Assembly (NCBI GenBank): GCA_964607755.1
Contig: CAZSMC010000071.1
Location: 1-21,265 of the forward strand
Reading direction: 5' to 3'
DNA: 21,265 nucleotides
Source: CAZSMC01 sp964607755
GTDB lineage: Bacteria > Zhuqueibacterota > Zhuqueibacteria > Residuimicrobiales > Krinioviventaceae
A program made the translations under genes and the position numbers. Shown here piece after piece: positions 1 through 7,953 of this stretch. The notes under the pieces are model-generated. The model did not search any database and had not been told where the DNA came from. It was given only the letters and a program-made list of their open reading frames with translations. Numbering within the stretch: position 1 is the first letter of the stretch; every line of letters begins with the position of its first letter.

Positions 1-18
1 AGAAAAACAGAGGACAAT

Positions 19-1149
19 ATGCCATTCGATAAAATAACACCGGATCGGATACAAGTTTATCCGCTTCGCAAACGGAAAAGCAAATCCGTAATTGAAAAAA
101 TCGCTGTCCGGCCGGATGCCGCGCCACCGGACCCCGGAGAGCATCAGCATCTCATCCGGGAAGCAGCAGACCGCATCGTCCGTGCCCGTGAAAATAACGC
201 GGCTGTGATTCTGGCTTTTGGCGCACATCTGGTAAAAAACGGTTTGGCACCGGTCGTGATTCGTTTGCTGGAACAGGGCTGGATCACGCACCTGGCAACG
301 AATGGTGCCGGCGGTATTCACGATTGGGAGTTTGCCTGGCTCGGCCGCTCGGAAGAAGATGTGCGTAAAAACGTGGCGTCGGGTACATTCGGCACCTGGG
401 AAGAAACCGGAAAGTATATCAACCTTGCCGTCAAAGTCGGCGGAGCTCGCGGCATGGGCTACGGCGAGTCCCTTGGTTCGCTGATTCACAATGAAGGCTT
501 GACCATCCCGCAGCGGGAAGAGCTGGCCACGATTATCCATGAAGGTATCACCCAAAACGCAGCCCTGGCTGCAGCCAAGTTGGAGCTTTTGCACGCCATC
601 AAGCGGTTCGACTTACAGCCAGGCCAGTGGCGCATTCCTCACACTTTTAAGAAATATTCAATATTTGGGAATGCCTATCGATTAGGTGTGCCTATCACAG
701 TGCATCCGGGCATTGGCTATGACATCATTTACAATACTCCCTATGCTAACGGTGCTGCCCTGGGACGCGGCGCGCATGTGGACTATCAAATCATGGTCAA
801 GTCGATTTCAAAATTGAGCGGCGGGGTGTTCCTTTCGGTGGGTTCTGCTATTATGGCGCCGCAGGTTTTTGAAAAAGCACTGTCAGCAGCCAACAATGTT
901 TTGAAAAAGGAAAAAAAACAGATTCACGATCATTTTATTCTGGTGAACGATCTACAGCCAAAAACCTGGGACTGGTCCCGGGGAGAGCCGCCAAAAGACT
1001 CGCCTGATTATTATTTGCGGTTTTTGAAAACGTTTTATCGCATGGGCGGGAACGTGCGTTATCTTGCGGCGGATAATCGCTTGTTTTTGCACAATTTGTA
1101 TTCTCTGTTAAAGAAAAAAGCGCCCCGCCCGGGTGAGCGAGACGCTTGA
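19..1149 (+). CDS. Conserved protein, tentatively deoxyhypusine synthase-like family
   Basis: A 376-residue soluble protein with no signal peptide or membrane segment. The start is supported by a GAGGA ribosome site 6 bases upstream. Conserved-looking glycine-rich stretches are HLATNGAGGIHDWE (about residues 91-104), SGTFGTWEETG (about 121-131), TVHPGIGYDI (about 227-236) and GGVFLSVGSAIMAPQVFEK (about 267-285). These look like nucleotide/NAD-binding loops, and their order and the NGAGGIHD core remind me of bacterial proteins annotated as deoxyhypusine synthase-like. That assignment is from memory, not from a search, and no lysine or eIF5A-type substrate can be inferred. The gene is convergent with the large secreted-protein gene. 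Its last ten or so codons (the tail KKKAPRPGERDA) are also the terminator of that neighbour, so the basic tail may be shaped by the hairpin. A conserved protein of unknown function is the safe reading. Confidence 0.75.
   Translation: MPFDKITPDRIQVYPLRKRKSKSVIEKIAVRPDAAPPDPGEHQHLIREAADRIVRARENNAAVILAFGAHLVKNGLAPVVIRLLEQGWITHLATNGAGGIHDWEFAWLGRSEEDVRKNVASGTFGTWEETGKYINLAVKVGGARGMGYGESLGSLIHNEGLTIPQREELATIIHEGITQNAALAAAKLELLHAIKRFDLQPGQWRIPHTFKKYSIFGNAYRLGVPITVHPGIGYDIIYNTPYANGAALGRGAHVDYQIMVKSISKLSGGVFLSVGSAIMAPQVFEKALSAANNVLKKEKKQIHDHFILVNDLQPKTWDWSRGEPPKDSPDYYLRFLKTFYRMGGNVRYLAADNRLFLHNLYSLLKKKAPRPGERDA
1114..1147 (-). terminator. Rho-independent terminator of the large secreted-protein gene, inside the 3' end of the upstream (+) gene
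   Basis: Read on the minus strand, AAGCGTCTCGC pairs over 11 positions with GCGGGGCGCTT (two G-U pairs) around an 8-base loop, followed directly by TTTT. It starts 8 bases after the TAA of the minus-strand gene. On the plus strand the same hairpin is not followed by a T-run, so it should act in one direction only. It lies wholly within the coding sequence of the convergent gene. Confidence 0.8.
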
Positions 1150-1154
1150 GAACG

Positions 1155-4100
1155 TTACTTTATCATCAGCATCTTGATGGTTCGAATTGCTTGGTCCTCG
1201 ACAATAAGGCGGGCAAAATAAATGCCGGCGGCCACTTGTTGGCCGGCTGCAGATGTTCCGTTCCAGTGCACAGTGTGATGTCCGGCTGGCAAACTTGCAT
1301 TTCTTAAAACCGCAACCTCACGTCCAGTGGCATCGTAAACGGTCAGTTTGACCTTTGCGCTCTGGGGCAGGCCAAAATCGATTGTGGTTGCGGGATTGAA
1401 CGGATTGGGATAATTTTGTTTGAGAGAAACCTCTCTTGGCAAAGCATCTCCTAAAGCGACAGCGGTTGTTACAGAATCATCCGATGACGTATCTTCAACA
1501 GCAATACCTTCAGGTAGAGCAAACTCAAGTTCCGTGCTGGCCTCACCGTTTTCAATAGTAATTGTTTGAGCGCCTTCCGGCACTTTATTGTAAAAAGGAA
1601 TGGGCAGATACACCGGCAGCAGCGATGTTTCTTCATCGTGCATCAAACCAAAACGCGATGCTTTCCATGCCAGGTCTTCCAGGTCAATATTCCACGGCGC
1701 CAGAACATCCTCGTACCAATAATCCGTGTACAGATTGAGCGACAGATCCATGCTGCCGAAACTTCCGGTGAGCAATCTCATTGGATCACTAAAATTGAAC
1801 TGATCGAGAAGGGATAAAAATTCATCCTGACGTGTCAGCAGTGAAGTTATCGCCATGGTGCGCACATAATAGCTGCCGTCATGCAATCCTGAAATAGTGA
1901 ACTCACCGACATTTTCTGAAATGTCCCCGCTCACGGCATCCCAGCCCGACAGCGTCACCCCGGTCATGTGACCGCTGGTATCGTAAGCGGCCACACCAAC
2001 GCCGGCCAGGGGCACGTCAGTGTCTTTGTTTTTTACTGTACCGGTAATCGTTCCGGCTGCTTTTTCCAGCTCGATGTTGATTTCCTGGAAATCGCCATAA
2101 TCAACAGTGATGGTTTGACCGGCCTGACTAAACGTTGATCCGCCACCGGCATAAGCTGCGGCATAGCCGTGCTGATAAGGCAGGGCCATAACTTTATAAT
2201 CGCCGGGCAGCACTCCGTGAACGCGGAAACCGCCTGAAAACTGCACGTAATTGTAGCTTTGCTGTTCGCCGGTATGCGCGTCAAATAATACCACCGGAAA
2301 TCCGTATAGTGAATCAGCGCCGGCCGGAAACATGCCTTCACCGGACAGCAAGTCGACAAAACCCTGAAAAACAGCGCCGCGATCCAGGGTAAAATCGATG
2401 CCGTTCAAAAACATGGTCGACAGCGTAACAATATCAGCCTGAGCAAACCGTCGTTTGCCATCGTAAAATTCAGAGAGATGCGTCTGGTTTTTACGGATGT
2501 CCACAATTGCCAGGACTTTGTATTGACCTTCCGGCAGAGGCCCGAGCTGATATGTGCCACTTGTATCCGGGATCGATACAGGAATAAACGGAAACGCAGA
2601 TGTATCTTCCATCGCTACGATCAGAACCTGATTGATTGGATCGCCTGATTGGGCGTCCGTCACTGTGCCGTTGATGAAGTGCGGTGCGCCGAGCTGAATA
2701 TTCATGTCAGAGACGGTTTCCGGCGCCGTGACAGGAACCGGTGTGGCATCCATAATACGCAGCAGATTGGGTACGTTGTTATAATATTCGTCAACAACCT
2801 TTCCCTTGTGTTTTCCGGGTTTCAATGGATTACCAAGATCAGCCAAATCAATCTGAACCTTGAAATCGGATACCGTACGTAAAATGTAATTTCCGGTCGC
2901 TAAACCCGTCAGTTCAAACGTGCCATCTGTTTTTGTATGCGTCGGAATAATATCCAGGGTTGACAGTATCGGTTCATCTCCAGAATTGATAACATCTTTA
3001 TTTACAGCAATGAGAAGCAGCGAATCCAGAGGTGAGTTATTTGCGTCTGTGATTTTTCCAGTGATAACGCCGCCGGGATCGAGAGTGAAATTAATATCGC
3101 CGGTGGTTTGGCCGTCATGCACAGTGACCGGCTTTGCGCCTTTGACACTGTGAGAACCCGAGTTGCCATCGTAAAATTCGCCCTGGTAGTTGTTCGCACC
3201 GATGAGGGTGCTAAACATGTCATCGCCGTAAACCAGATAATCACCAGGCGGCAAATTTTCGATTTCGTATTTCACCTGTAAAAAGCCAAATCCTAAACCA
3301 AGTCCGGCAAAAGATGTGTCTGACGTATTGAACGCCGCGGCAAACGCAATGATGCCGGGAGAAATGTTACCGGAAATTGATCCGGCAGGCACAGCTTCTG
3401 CTTCAACCAGAGTAAAATCAATGGATAAAACAGAATCCAGCGTATAGATTTTAAACGTGCTTGCCTCGTGCCAGGAGGTTTTATTGTAAGCCCAGGTTTC
3501 CCGATAGCCATCAACTTTGATACCGATCTTGAAATGTCCGATTCCCGGCACAACGATCTGATAGGTTCCGTCGGTGATTCGCCGGGTAACAGTCAACAAT
3601 GGTTTCTGGCTCAAGGCGTGAGTAATGGTAATTTTAGCCACTTTTTCCTCATCCAGAATCGTTCCGTCGGGTTTGAGAATATTGCCGCTAATGATAGCAC
3701 CTTCCTGGAGATCAAAGTTGATGTTTTCAACAGGACTCTCAGAAACCGCGACTTTGGAAGCGCGTCGCCAGGAATCCATCATACCCAGAGGTGCTTTAAT
3801 GTCGTCGTAAATCTCATCCACATAAGCTGAGCTGCGAGTTACAACATAAAACGAATCTGCTTTCAAAGGAGCGATTTCATACTCACCTGTATCAGAGACA
3901 CTGTCTGCGCCAGCGAAATAGCCGTGTTGATCGAAGGCAATCATCCAGATACCATAGTTTGGCACCTCACCGCCAACAGTTACTCTACCCTTGATGCTGC
4001 CAGCACCGGCTTTTGTTTTGCGCAACGCATTCGATTTTTTTATCAGACTGTTTTTCTGCTCCACGGTCATGCGTTCCCATTTTTGGAAAAACATGGGCGT

Positions 4101-4361
4101 AAGATTGGCTGGGGTGAGATGTTTGTCAATTTCTTTTTGCATTCTCAGACGTTGTTGATAATTCTGGACAGATTGTCTGACGGCTTTGTTGAAATCCCCG
4201 GAAAATTCCGAAATGGCCTCGACTTTATCACCGAGCTCCTGGTCTGTAGTCGAGTTATCCAGAGAGATAAAAGGTGCCGTTTGTCGGGGGCCTGACGATG
4301 CAAAAATACTTGTCAGCGGTAAAATGAGTGCGACACTAAAGATAATGATTTTTAATTTCAT
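1155..4361 (-). CDS. Large secreted protein with repeated carboxypeptidase-regulatory-like domains and C-terminal sorting domain
   Basis: 1068 residues; the start has a strong AGGAGG site. Residues 1-23 form a signal peptide (MKLKIIIFSVALILPLTSIFASS). Roughly seven beta-sandwich repeats follow, each opening with a G-x-I-x-G-x-V/I-type strand (about residues 122, 221, 327, 430, 560, 660, 768) and often a DGTFELTGLATGNY-type turn, as in carboxypeptidase regulatory-like domains. A linker motif EFYDG (variants EYYNN, WYED) recurs between repeats. The last 90 residues carry QNYPNPFNPATTI and end in KMLMIK, the FlgD-like/type A sorting domain of proteins exported by type IX-like systems in FCB phyla. 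Likely role: a cell-surface or released adhesion or scaffold protein. No catalytic residues are visible, and the ligand is unknown. The gene appears to be expressed alone, with its own terminator and a 120-base gap to the next gene upstream. Confidence 0.88.
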   Translation of the reverse strand: MKLKIIIFSVALILPLTSIFASSGPRQTAPFISLDNSTTDQELGDKVEAISEFSGDFNKAVRQSVQNYQQRLRMQKEIDKHLTPANLTPMFFQKWERMTVEQKNSLIKKSNALRKTKAGAGSIKGRVTVGGEVPNYGIWMIAFDQHGYFAGADSVSDTGEYEIAPLKADSFYVVTRSSAYVDEIYDDIKAPLGMMDSWRRASKVAVSESPVENINFDLQEGAIISGNILKPDGTILDEEKVAKITITHALSQKPLLTVTRRITDGTYQIVVPGIGHFKIGIKVDGYRETWAYNKTSWHEASTFKIYTLDSVLSIDFTLVEAEAVPAGSISGNISPGIIAFAAAFNTSDTSFAGLGLGFGFLQVKYEIENLPPGDYLVYGDDMFSTLIGANNYQGEFYDGNSGSHSVKGAKPVTVHDGQTTGDINFTLDPGGVITGKITDANNSPLDSLLLIAVNKDVINSGDEPILSTLDIIPTHTKTDGTFELTGLATGNYILRTVSDFKVQIDLADLGNPLKPGKHKGKVVDEYYNNVPNLLRIMDATPVPVTAPETVSDMNIQLGAPHFINGTVTDAQSGDPINQVLIVAMEDTSAFPFIPVSIPDTSGTYQLGPLPEGQYKVLAIVDIRKNQTHLSEFYDGKRRFAQADIVTLSTMFLNGIDFTLDRGAVFQGFVDLLSGEGMFPAGADSLYGFPVVLFDAHTGEQQSYNYVQFSGGFRVHGVLPGDYKVMALPYQHGYAAAYAGGGSTFSQAGQTITVDYGDFQEINIELEKAAGTITGTVKNKDTDVPLAGVGVAAYDTSGHMTGVTLSGWDAVSGDISENVGEFTISGLHDGSYYVRTMAITSLLTRQDEFLSLLDQFNFSDPMRLLTGSFGSMDLSLNLYTDYWYEDVLAPWNIDLEDLAWKASRFGLMHDEETSLLPVYLPIPFYNKVPEGAQTITIENGEASTELEFALPEGIAVEDTSSDDSVTTAVALGDALPREVSLKQNYPNPFNPATTIDFGLPQSAKVKLTVYDATGREVAVLRNASLPAGHHTVHWNGTSAAGQQVAAGIYFARLIVEDQAIRTIKMLMIK

Positions 4362-4460
4362 GACGTCCTCCTAAGGTTGTTGTTCACCTTGTAACTGTAC
4401 ACCTAAATCTTGTTGTTAATATGAAATTTGAATAAAAGAATTTTAGTTTACTTTCAATTC

Positions 4461-4488
4461 ATTATACGTTAAACACTCTAAATTACAG
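4461..4488 (-). promoter_or_regulatory. Possible promoter of the large secreted-protein gene
   Basis: On the minus strand a perfect TATAAT lies about 95 bases upstream of the ATG at 4361, in an AT-rich gap. The upstream -35 region (CTGTAA at 16-base spacing) is poor. Placement is by eye only. Confidence 0.3.
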
Positions 4489-5322
4489 ACCAACCCGAAT
4501 CCAAAGCGGGAGATGATCACTGGCACTGAAATCCACTACCTTTCCTGCTTCGATGAGCTTAAGGTTTTTAATATAAATGTGATCGAGTTTAAATTGAAGA
4601 AACGTCAACAAACTCGAACGGGCTGTAAAATTGATATCCCGGGTTGCCTGGGAAAATCCTGCACTGCTTAACAACTTGTTCATAAAATCAATACTTGCCG
4701 AATTGGCTGTGTTAAAATCACCGCCAATGATAATGCCATCGTAGCCCTGTGACAATTCTGTAAGAACTGTAGTTATCTGGTCTTTTTTCTTGCTTTGCTG
4801 CAACAAGGGGGTTTCAAGATGTAAAGAAACCACCCGTAGCGAATCATTGCCAATATGCACTGTGCCGAGCGCAGCAATGCGAATGGATTTGTTCAGCGGA
4901 TTAAGATGGGGCAAAATGAGTTTTTCCGGCGCATCTAACGGCCATTTCGACAAGATAGCGTTGCCAAAATCATGGCCCGCCATAATATGATCTGTAGCCG
5001 GGTAGTAAAGATAGTCGCATTGCAGAATTCGGGCAAGACTATCCACGCCTGCATTTTCCATTTCCTGCAGCAGGTAAATATCTGCATCCTTCAAAACAGG
5101 ATGATGTCGTAAAATATCGCCAGCCTTTTCAACCTCGTGGGCATATTTTATATTATACGACACAATGGTTAGAGTATCTGTCGGCGACTCGGGGTGTTCT
5201 GTCAGGTAACTGCCCTGGTAAACCGGGCCTTGCTGCTGGCTGTAATTATCGGATAGATCACAACCGATAAAAATCGTCATGGAAATTAGAACAGCTATAA
5301 TGATATAGTCGTGATTTTTCAT
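4483..5322 (-). CDS. Endonuclease/exonuclease/phosphatase family lipoprotein
   Basis: 279 residues. Residues 1-21 are a lipoprotein signal ending FIGC, with Cys21 the probable lipidation site and Asp22 after it. The mature part shows all hallmarks of the DNase I-like phosphohydrolase fold in order: SYNIKY (metal-binding Asn), LQEME (metal-binding Glu), SLHLE (catalytic His), GGDFNT (Asp and Asn), KLDHIYIK, and the C-terminal SDHLPLW pair. It should therefore be an active Mg-dependent phosphodiesterase or phosphatase anchored in the cell envelope. The substrate could be extracellular DNA, a phospholipid head group or an inositol phosphate; the sequence does not decide. It follows the beta-barrel gene by 26 bases and probably shares its transcript. 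The ribosome site before ATG (AAAAGAA) is weak. Confidence 0.88.
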   Translation of the reverse strand: MKNHDYIIIAVLISMTIFIGCDLSDNYSQQQGPVYQGSYLTEHPESPTDTLTIVSYNIKYAHEVEKAGDILRHHPVLKDADIYLLQEMENAGVDSLARILQCDYLYYPATDHIMAGHDFGNAILSKWPLDAPEKLILPHLNPLNKSIRIAALGTVHIGNDSLRVVSLHLETPLLQQSKKKDQITTVLTELSQGYDGIIIGGDFNTANSASIDFMNKLLSSAGFSQATRDINFTARSSLLTFLQFKLDHIYIKNLKLIEAGKVVDFSASDHLPLWIRVGL

Positions 5323-5348
5323 TTCTTTTATTTAACCGGACAAAATGT

Positions 5349-6020
5349 TTATAAAGTATAACCAAGTGTCAGGTAAAAAACAGCTACTTTTTGATCCCAA
5401 ACGGCTTTTAGCGGTAAATCCTCGACATCGTCTACATACGTGATATTGCCTTGAAAGGAATATTCAGCCATATTAATATAACGCACGCTGATGGTAAAAT
5501 TTCGGTTAATGACCGCGCCTAAACCAAACTGATAAGCGAATCCGTTTTCCGCATCAAAAGTATAGGTGCTGCCGTAAACACTTTCTTCTTCATCCATATA
5601 ACGGCCATCAAAATAGGGCGGCTGAACGTGCGCCAACCCTGCCTGAGCTGTAAAGAACGGGATAAAATTATCTGCCAGGTCGTTTTTTAATTTCAAACCG
5701 GTTGTGAAAGCCCAGTTTTCATAAGCCCCGGTGTGCATAATGGACAATTCGGGCTCGCGGGTAAATTTGTTGTTGCCGTATTCATTGGTCATATAGTTGA
5801 CACTGGACACCCAGCCCAGATCGAAATTACCGACATAAAGTGTATATTCCACGCCGCCGCCGAATCCCATATCAGCATACCCGCCGTTTTGTTCATTTGC
5901 ATCGGCAAATTCTCCCTGCGGAAAAGAAAAAGCAGCGTGAAACGTAAAATTATGTTCCAGCTCTTGACTATAAGCGGCAACAGCCAATGCCACAAGCAAT
6001 ATAATGACATAGTTTTTCAT
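5349..6020 (-). CDS. Small outer-membrane beta-barrel protein
   Basis: 223 residues with a clear signal peptide (residues 1-19, cleavage near AAYSQ-E) and an AAGGAG ribosome site 7 bases before ATG. The mature chain alternates polar and hydrophobic residues in strands rich in Tyr, Phe and Gly, such as GGGVEYTLYVGNFDLGWVSS and FTISVRYINMAEYSF, and ends in VAVFYLTLGYTL, a typical last barrel strand with a C-terminal hydrophobic residue. Length and pattern fit an eight-stranded OmpA/OprF-like or PorT-like barrel without a periplasmic domain. No specific ligand or transport role can be read. It is the first gene of a probable two-gene unit with the lipoprotein phosphohydrolase downstream. Confidence 0.82.
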   Translation of the reverse strand: MKNYVIILLVALAVAAYSQELEHNFTFHAAFSFPQGEFADANEQNGGYADMGFGGGVEYTLYVGNFDLGWVSSVNYMTNEYGNNKFTREPELSIMHTGAYENWAFTTGLKLKNDLADNFIPFFTAQAGLAHVQPPYFDGRYMDEEESVYGSTYTFDAENGFAYQFGLGAVINRNFTISVRYINMAEYSFQGNITYVDDVEDLPLKAVWDQKVAVFYLTLGYTL

Positions 6021-6387
6021 AAACGCTCCTTATACAAAAAACTTTTTCTTATACGCTAATATACTATTAAATTTTCATTTTTTAAAAAGAAATTATCCAC
6101 AATATTTTATGTGCAAAAGCCAAATTTTTCTTAACCCGCTTGCATTTTTTAAGAAAAGTTCTATATTGGTATGCATTTTCAGGCGCGCAAGATCATCTCT
6201 TCACCCACGCGTTAATTATACAGGTCCCTGCGTTTACAACTCTCGTTAACTTTGAATCTGCGGATGATGTAATTCTTTATGGAGAATAATTACGATACGG
6301 ATATATAAAATAATCGTGAATTTACTGCAACACTGTTTTATGCTATGCAAAGAGAAAAATTGTATTCTTTTCCGATGAAATTCGCCA
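6021..6387 (+). other. AT-rich intergenic region between divergent units
   Basis: About 370 bases with no supportable gene. It lies between the minus-strand barrel gene and the plus-strand paaK remnant and probably carries divergent promoters. The stretch 6170-6387 may be decayed upstream coding DNA of the lost paaK gene, but I could not recognise protein similarity in any frame. The minus-strand open frame crossing 6246-6509 is antisense to the remnant and has no credible protein character. Confidence 0.6.
6140..6167 (+). promoter_or_regulatory. Possible sigma70-type promoter
   Basis: TTGCAT (6140-6145), a 16-base spacer and TATATT (6162-6167) form a reasonable promoter facing the paaK remnant and ACT gene. 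The same place can also be read as the TTG-N19-TAnnTTG pattern of Bacteroidota-type promoters. By eye only. Confidence 0.35.
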
Positions 6388-6528
6388 GTGAAAGCGCTGG
6401 AAAGCCGCATCAAGCAGGAGATCGAAAATGTGTTGTCAATAGCTGTCATAGTAAAGCTGGTCGTGCGAAAATTTCTGGACCACAGCGTTGGCAAGGTAAA
6501 ACGTCTCATCGATGAACGTAAAATGTAA
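6388..6528 (+). pseudogene. paaK: C-terminal remnant of phenylacetate-CoA ligase
   Basis: In this frame 46 codons read VKALESRIKQEIENV near the start and KVKRLIDERKM before a TAA. This matches the C-terminal small domain of the PaaK family of AMP-forming aryl-CoA ligases, which ends in a pattern close to GKAKRVIDxRK; here it reads SVGKVKRLIDERK. The frame is closed by a TGA 12 bases upstream, and the 400 or so residues that should precede it are absent. The expected EPGSIxRSEGK segment reads VRKFLDHSVGK, so acidic and glycine positions are lost, consistent with drift. The intact ACT gene starts 64 bases downstream, the usual place for it after paaK. The family call is from remembered motifs, without a search. 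Confidence 0.72.
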
Positions 6529-6592
6529 AAACTGACACCAGCATGATATTGTCTGGTGCGATATATGAATTATAAATGGGAAAGGGACTGCT

Positions 6593-7039
6593 ATGCAAGT
6601 ACGTCAAATTTCCGTGTTTTTAGAAAACCGTGCCGGCCGGTTGCAGGAAATTACCAAAATAATCGCAGACGCCGACATTAATATCCGCGCTCTGGCTCTG
6701 GCAGACACATCAGATTTTGGTATCCTCCGGCTCATCGTCAACAAACCGGATGAGACGGTGAAAATTCTGCGCGATGCCGGATTTACCATCCGCGAAAACA
6801 CTGTCATTGCTTGCGCTGTTCAGGATCAGCCCGGCGGATTGAATAAAATTCTGCGTGTGCTCTCGGATGTGAATATCAACGTAGAGTACATGTACGGCTT
6901 TGTGGAAAAAGATGCTGACAAAGCCGTGATGGTCATTCGCGTGGAAGACACTGAAAAAGCAATTTCGATCTTGCTGGATCACGACGTCAAGTTACTAAAA
7001 GGCGAGCAAATTTTCAAGTCAGGAAATGAACTACTGTGA
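6593..7039 (+). CDS. Tandem ACT-domain amino-acid-binding protein
   Basis: 148 residues forming two ACT domains: residues about 1-68, beginning VRQISVFLENRAGRLQEIT, and about 70-140, beginning ACAVQDQPGGLNKILRVL. Both show the ACT signature of a glycine turn after the first strand (ENRAGRL and DQPGGLN) and a second strand with NIRAL or NVEYM. Such stand-alone tandem ACT proteins are often found beside phenylacetate-CoA ligase and indolepyruvate ferredoxin oxidoreductase genes in anaerobes. They are thought to bind an amino acid, probably aromatic, and regulate that pathway. Here it is intact between two broken paaK pieces, so it may have lost its partner enzyme or may regulate another copy. 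A GGGA site precedes the ATG. Confidence 0.88.
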   Translation: MQVRQISVFLENRAGRLQEITKIIADADINIRALALADTSDFGILRLIVNKPDETVKILRDAGFTIRENTVIACAVQDQPGGLNKILRVLSDVNINVEYMYGFVEKDADKAVMVIRVEDTEKAISILLDHDVKLLKGEQIFKSGNELL

Positions 7040-7041
7040 CC

Positions 7042-7160
7042 ATGTGGAATAAAAAGCGGAAACGATGCCTCGCAGCAAGCTGGTAAAACTGGGCGCGACT
7101 GTGGTTCCGGTGTCATCTGGCAATACCACCCGTCAGATTATGAAAGATTTCTCGATAAGA
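7042..7160 (+). pseudogene. paaK: N-terminal and internal remnant of a second phenylacetate-CoA ligase
   Basis: Two bases after the ACT stop an ATG opens MWNKK. Restoring one G after AAT AAA gives MWNKEAETMPRSKL, the typical PaaK-family N-terminus (M-x-WNKE-x-ETMPRE-x-L). After about 14 codons the sequence jumps straight to KLGATVVPVSSGNTTRQIMK, which belongs to the ATP-grasping middle of the same family (LGATVIPxSGGNTxRQIMLMKDF), so well over 100 codons are deleted in frame. Similarity fades after MKDF, near 7160; the frame runs on to a TGA at 7224-7226 without further recognisable similarity. This is a one-base frameshift plus a large internal deletion, hence a pseudogene. It begins at the C-terminal side of the ACT gene, so it is a separate copy from the remnant upstream. 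Confidence 0.75.
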
Positions 7161-7257
7161 ATTGATGCGAGCCTGTCTTGTTCTTACCTCCACTCTAATC
7201 CTTTCATTTTGAATAGTCATGTCTGAGTTTTTCATATTTTTTTAATTACATATCTGA

Positions 7258-7289
7258 GCGCAAGTTTTTGTAATTTAATGGGTCTAATA
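7258..7289 (+). promoter_or_regulatory. ECF-type autoregulated promoter box, copy 1
   Basis: GCGCAAGTTTTT (from 7258) and GGGTCTAATA (7280-7289) are separated exactly as in a second copy at 7903-7934, with start-to-start distance 22. The layout fits -35 and -10 elements of an extracytoplasmic-function sigma factor, placing transcription start near 7295 and leaving a 40-base leader to the sigma ATG at 7336. The bases between the two blocks differ between copies, so the match is not a simple duplication. Confidence 0.72.
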
Positions 7290-7335
7290 TAAATATGTGC
7301 TTCTTTCGTAAAATAGTATTATTGAAAACGGCTCT

Positions 7336-7902
7336 ATGAATGATTCAGAACTGGTAACTAATATTAAAAAAGGGGATTCCTATGCTTTCAAGCAATTATT
7401 TGAACAACACCAGCATATGGTTTACAATATTTGTTACCGCATGAGTGGCAGCCGGGCAGAAGCCGAAGATATTACCCAGGATGTGTTTATTAAAATTTTT
7501 CATTCCATAGAAAAATTTCGTGGTGAGGCGAAATTGTCTTCCTGGATTTATCGTATCGCAGTGAATACATGTTTAAAAAAACAGCGCCGGAAAAAACTTG
7601 AAAATATGCTTTCTTTGGAATTTCTGTTTCAGGATAAAAAAAAGCCAGAACTGCCCTCGCCGGACAATACACCAGATCAACAGATTGAAATTTCTGAAAA
7701 AGAACAAATTGTTCAGGACGCCATTCATCAACTTTCGAAACGGCAAAAAACAGCGCTGATTCTGCATCGGTATGAAGATTTATCCTATGACGAAATTGCT
7801 ACGGTCATGGAAATCAGCTTGTCAGCGGTGGAATCGCTGCTGCACCGCGCCAAAGAAAATCTGGCCAAAATGCTGATTCCCAGGAAAAAAGAACTGCTTT
7901 AA
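7336..7902 (+). CDS. ECF-family RNA polymerase sigma factor
   Basis: 188 residues. Sigma region 2 spans about residues 8-86 and includes FEQHQHMVYNICYRM, AEDITQDVFIKIF (the -10 recognition/core-binding helix) and LSSWIYRIAVNTCLKKQRRKK. An acidic/lysine linker (about 87-122) leads to region 4 (about 124-175), with LSKRQKTALILHRYEDLSYDEI and the recognition helix SLSAVESLLHRAKENL. There is no anti-anti-sigma or sensing domain. The gene is immediately followed by a membrane-anchored zinc-type anti-sigma factor and a periplasmic sensor, so it is probably released by an envelope or metal signal. A promoter-like box lies upstream, and a twin box begins at the base after this gene's stop codon, implying autoregulation. 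No good ribosome site precedes the ATG. Confidence 0.93.
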   Translation: MNDSELVTNIKKGDSYAFKQLFEQHQHMVYNICYRMSGSRAEAEDITQDVFIKIFHSIEKFRGEAKLSSWIYRIAVNTCLKKQRRKKLENMLSLEFLFQDKKKPELPSPDNTPDQQIEISEKEQIVQDAIHQLSKRQKTALILHRYEDLSYDEIATVMEISLSAVESLLHRAKENLAKMLIPRKKELL

Positions 7903-7934
7903 GCGCAAGTTTTTTGCACGACATGGGTCTAATA
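7903..7934 (+). promoter_or_regulatory. ECF-type promoter box, copy 2, between sigma and anti-sigma genes
   Basis: GCGCAAGTTTTTT starts directly after the sigma stop codon and GGGTCTAATA lies at 7925-7934, with the same 22-base start-to-start spacing as copy 1. Transcription would start near 7940, about 14 bases before the anti-sigma ATG. This would give the anti-sigma and efflux genes a second entry point controlled by the same sigma factor. Confidence 0.72.
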
Positions 7935-7953
7935 AACAGAAAAAGGACATGAT

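Noticed and set aside
2033..4374. Several open frames on both strands inside the large secreted-protein gene
   Set aside because: All lie within a frame that has a signal peptide, domain repeats and sorting domain; their translations look like shadows.
6246..6509. Minus-strand open frame of 87 codons
   Set aside because: It is antisense to the paaK C-terminal remnant, has no ribosome site and no protein-like composition.
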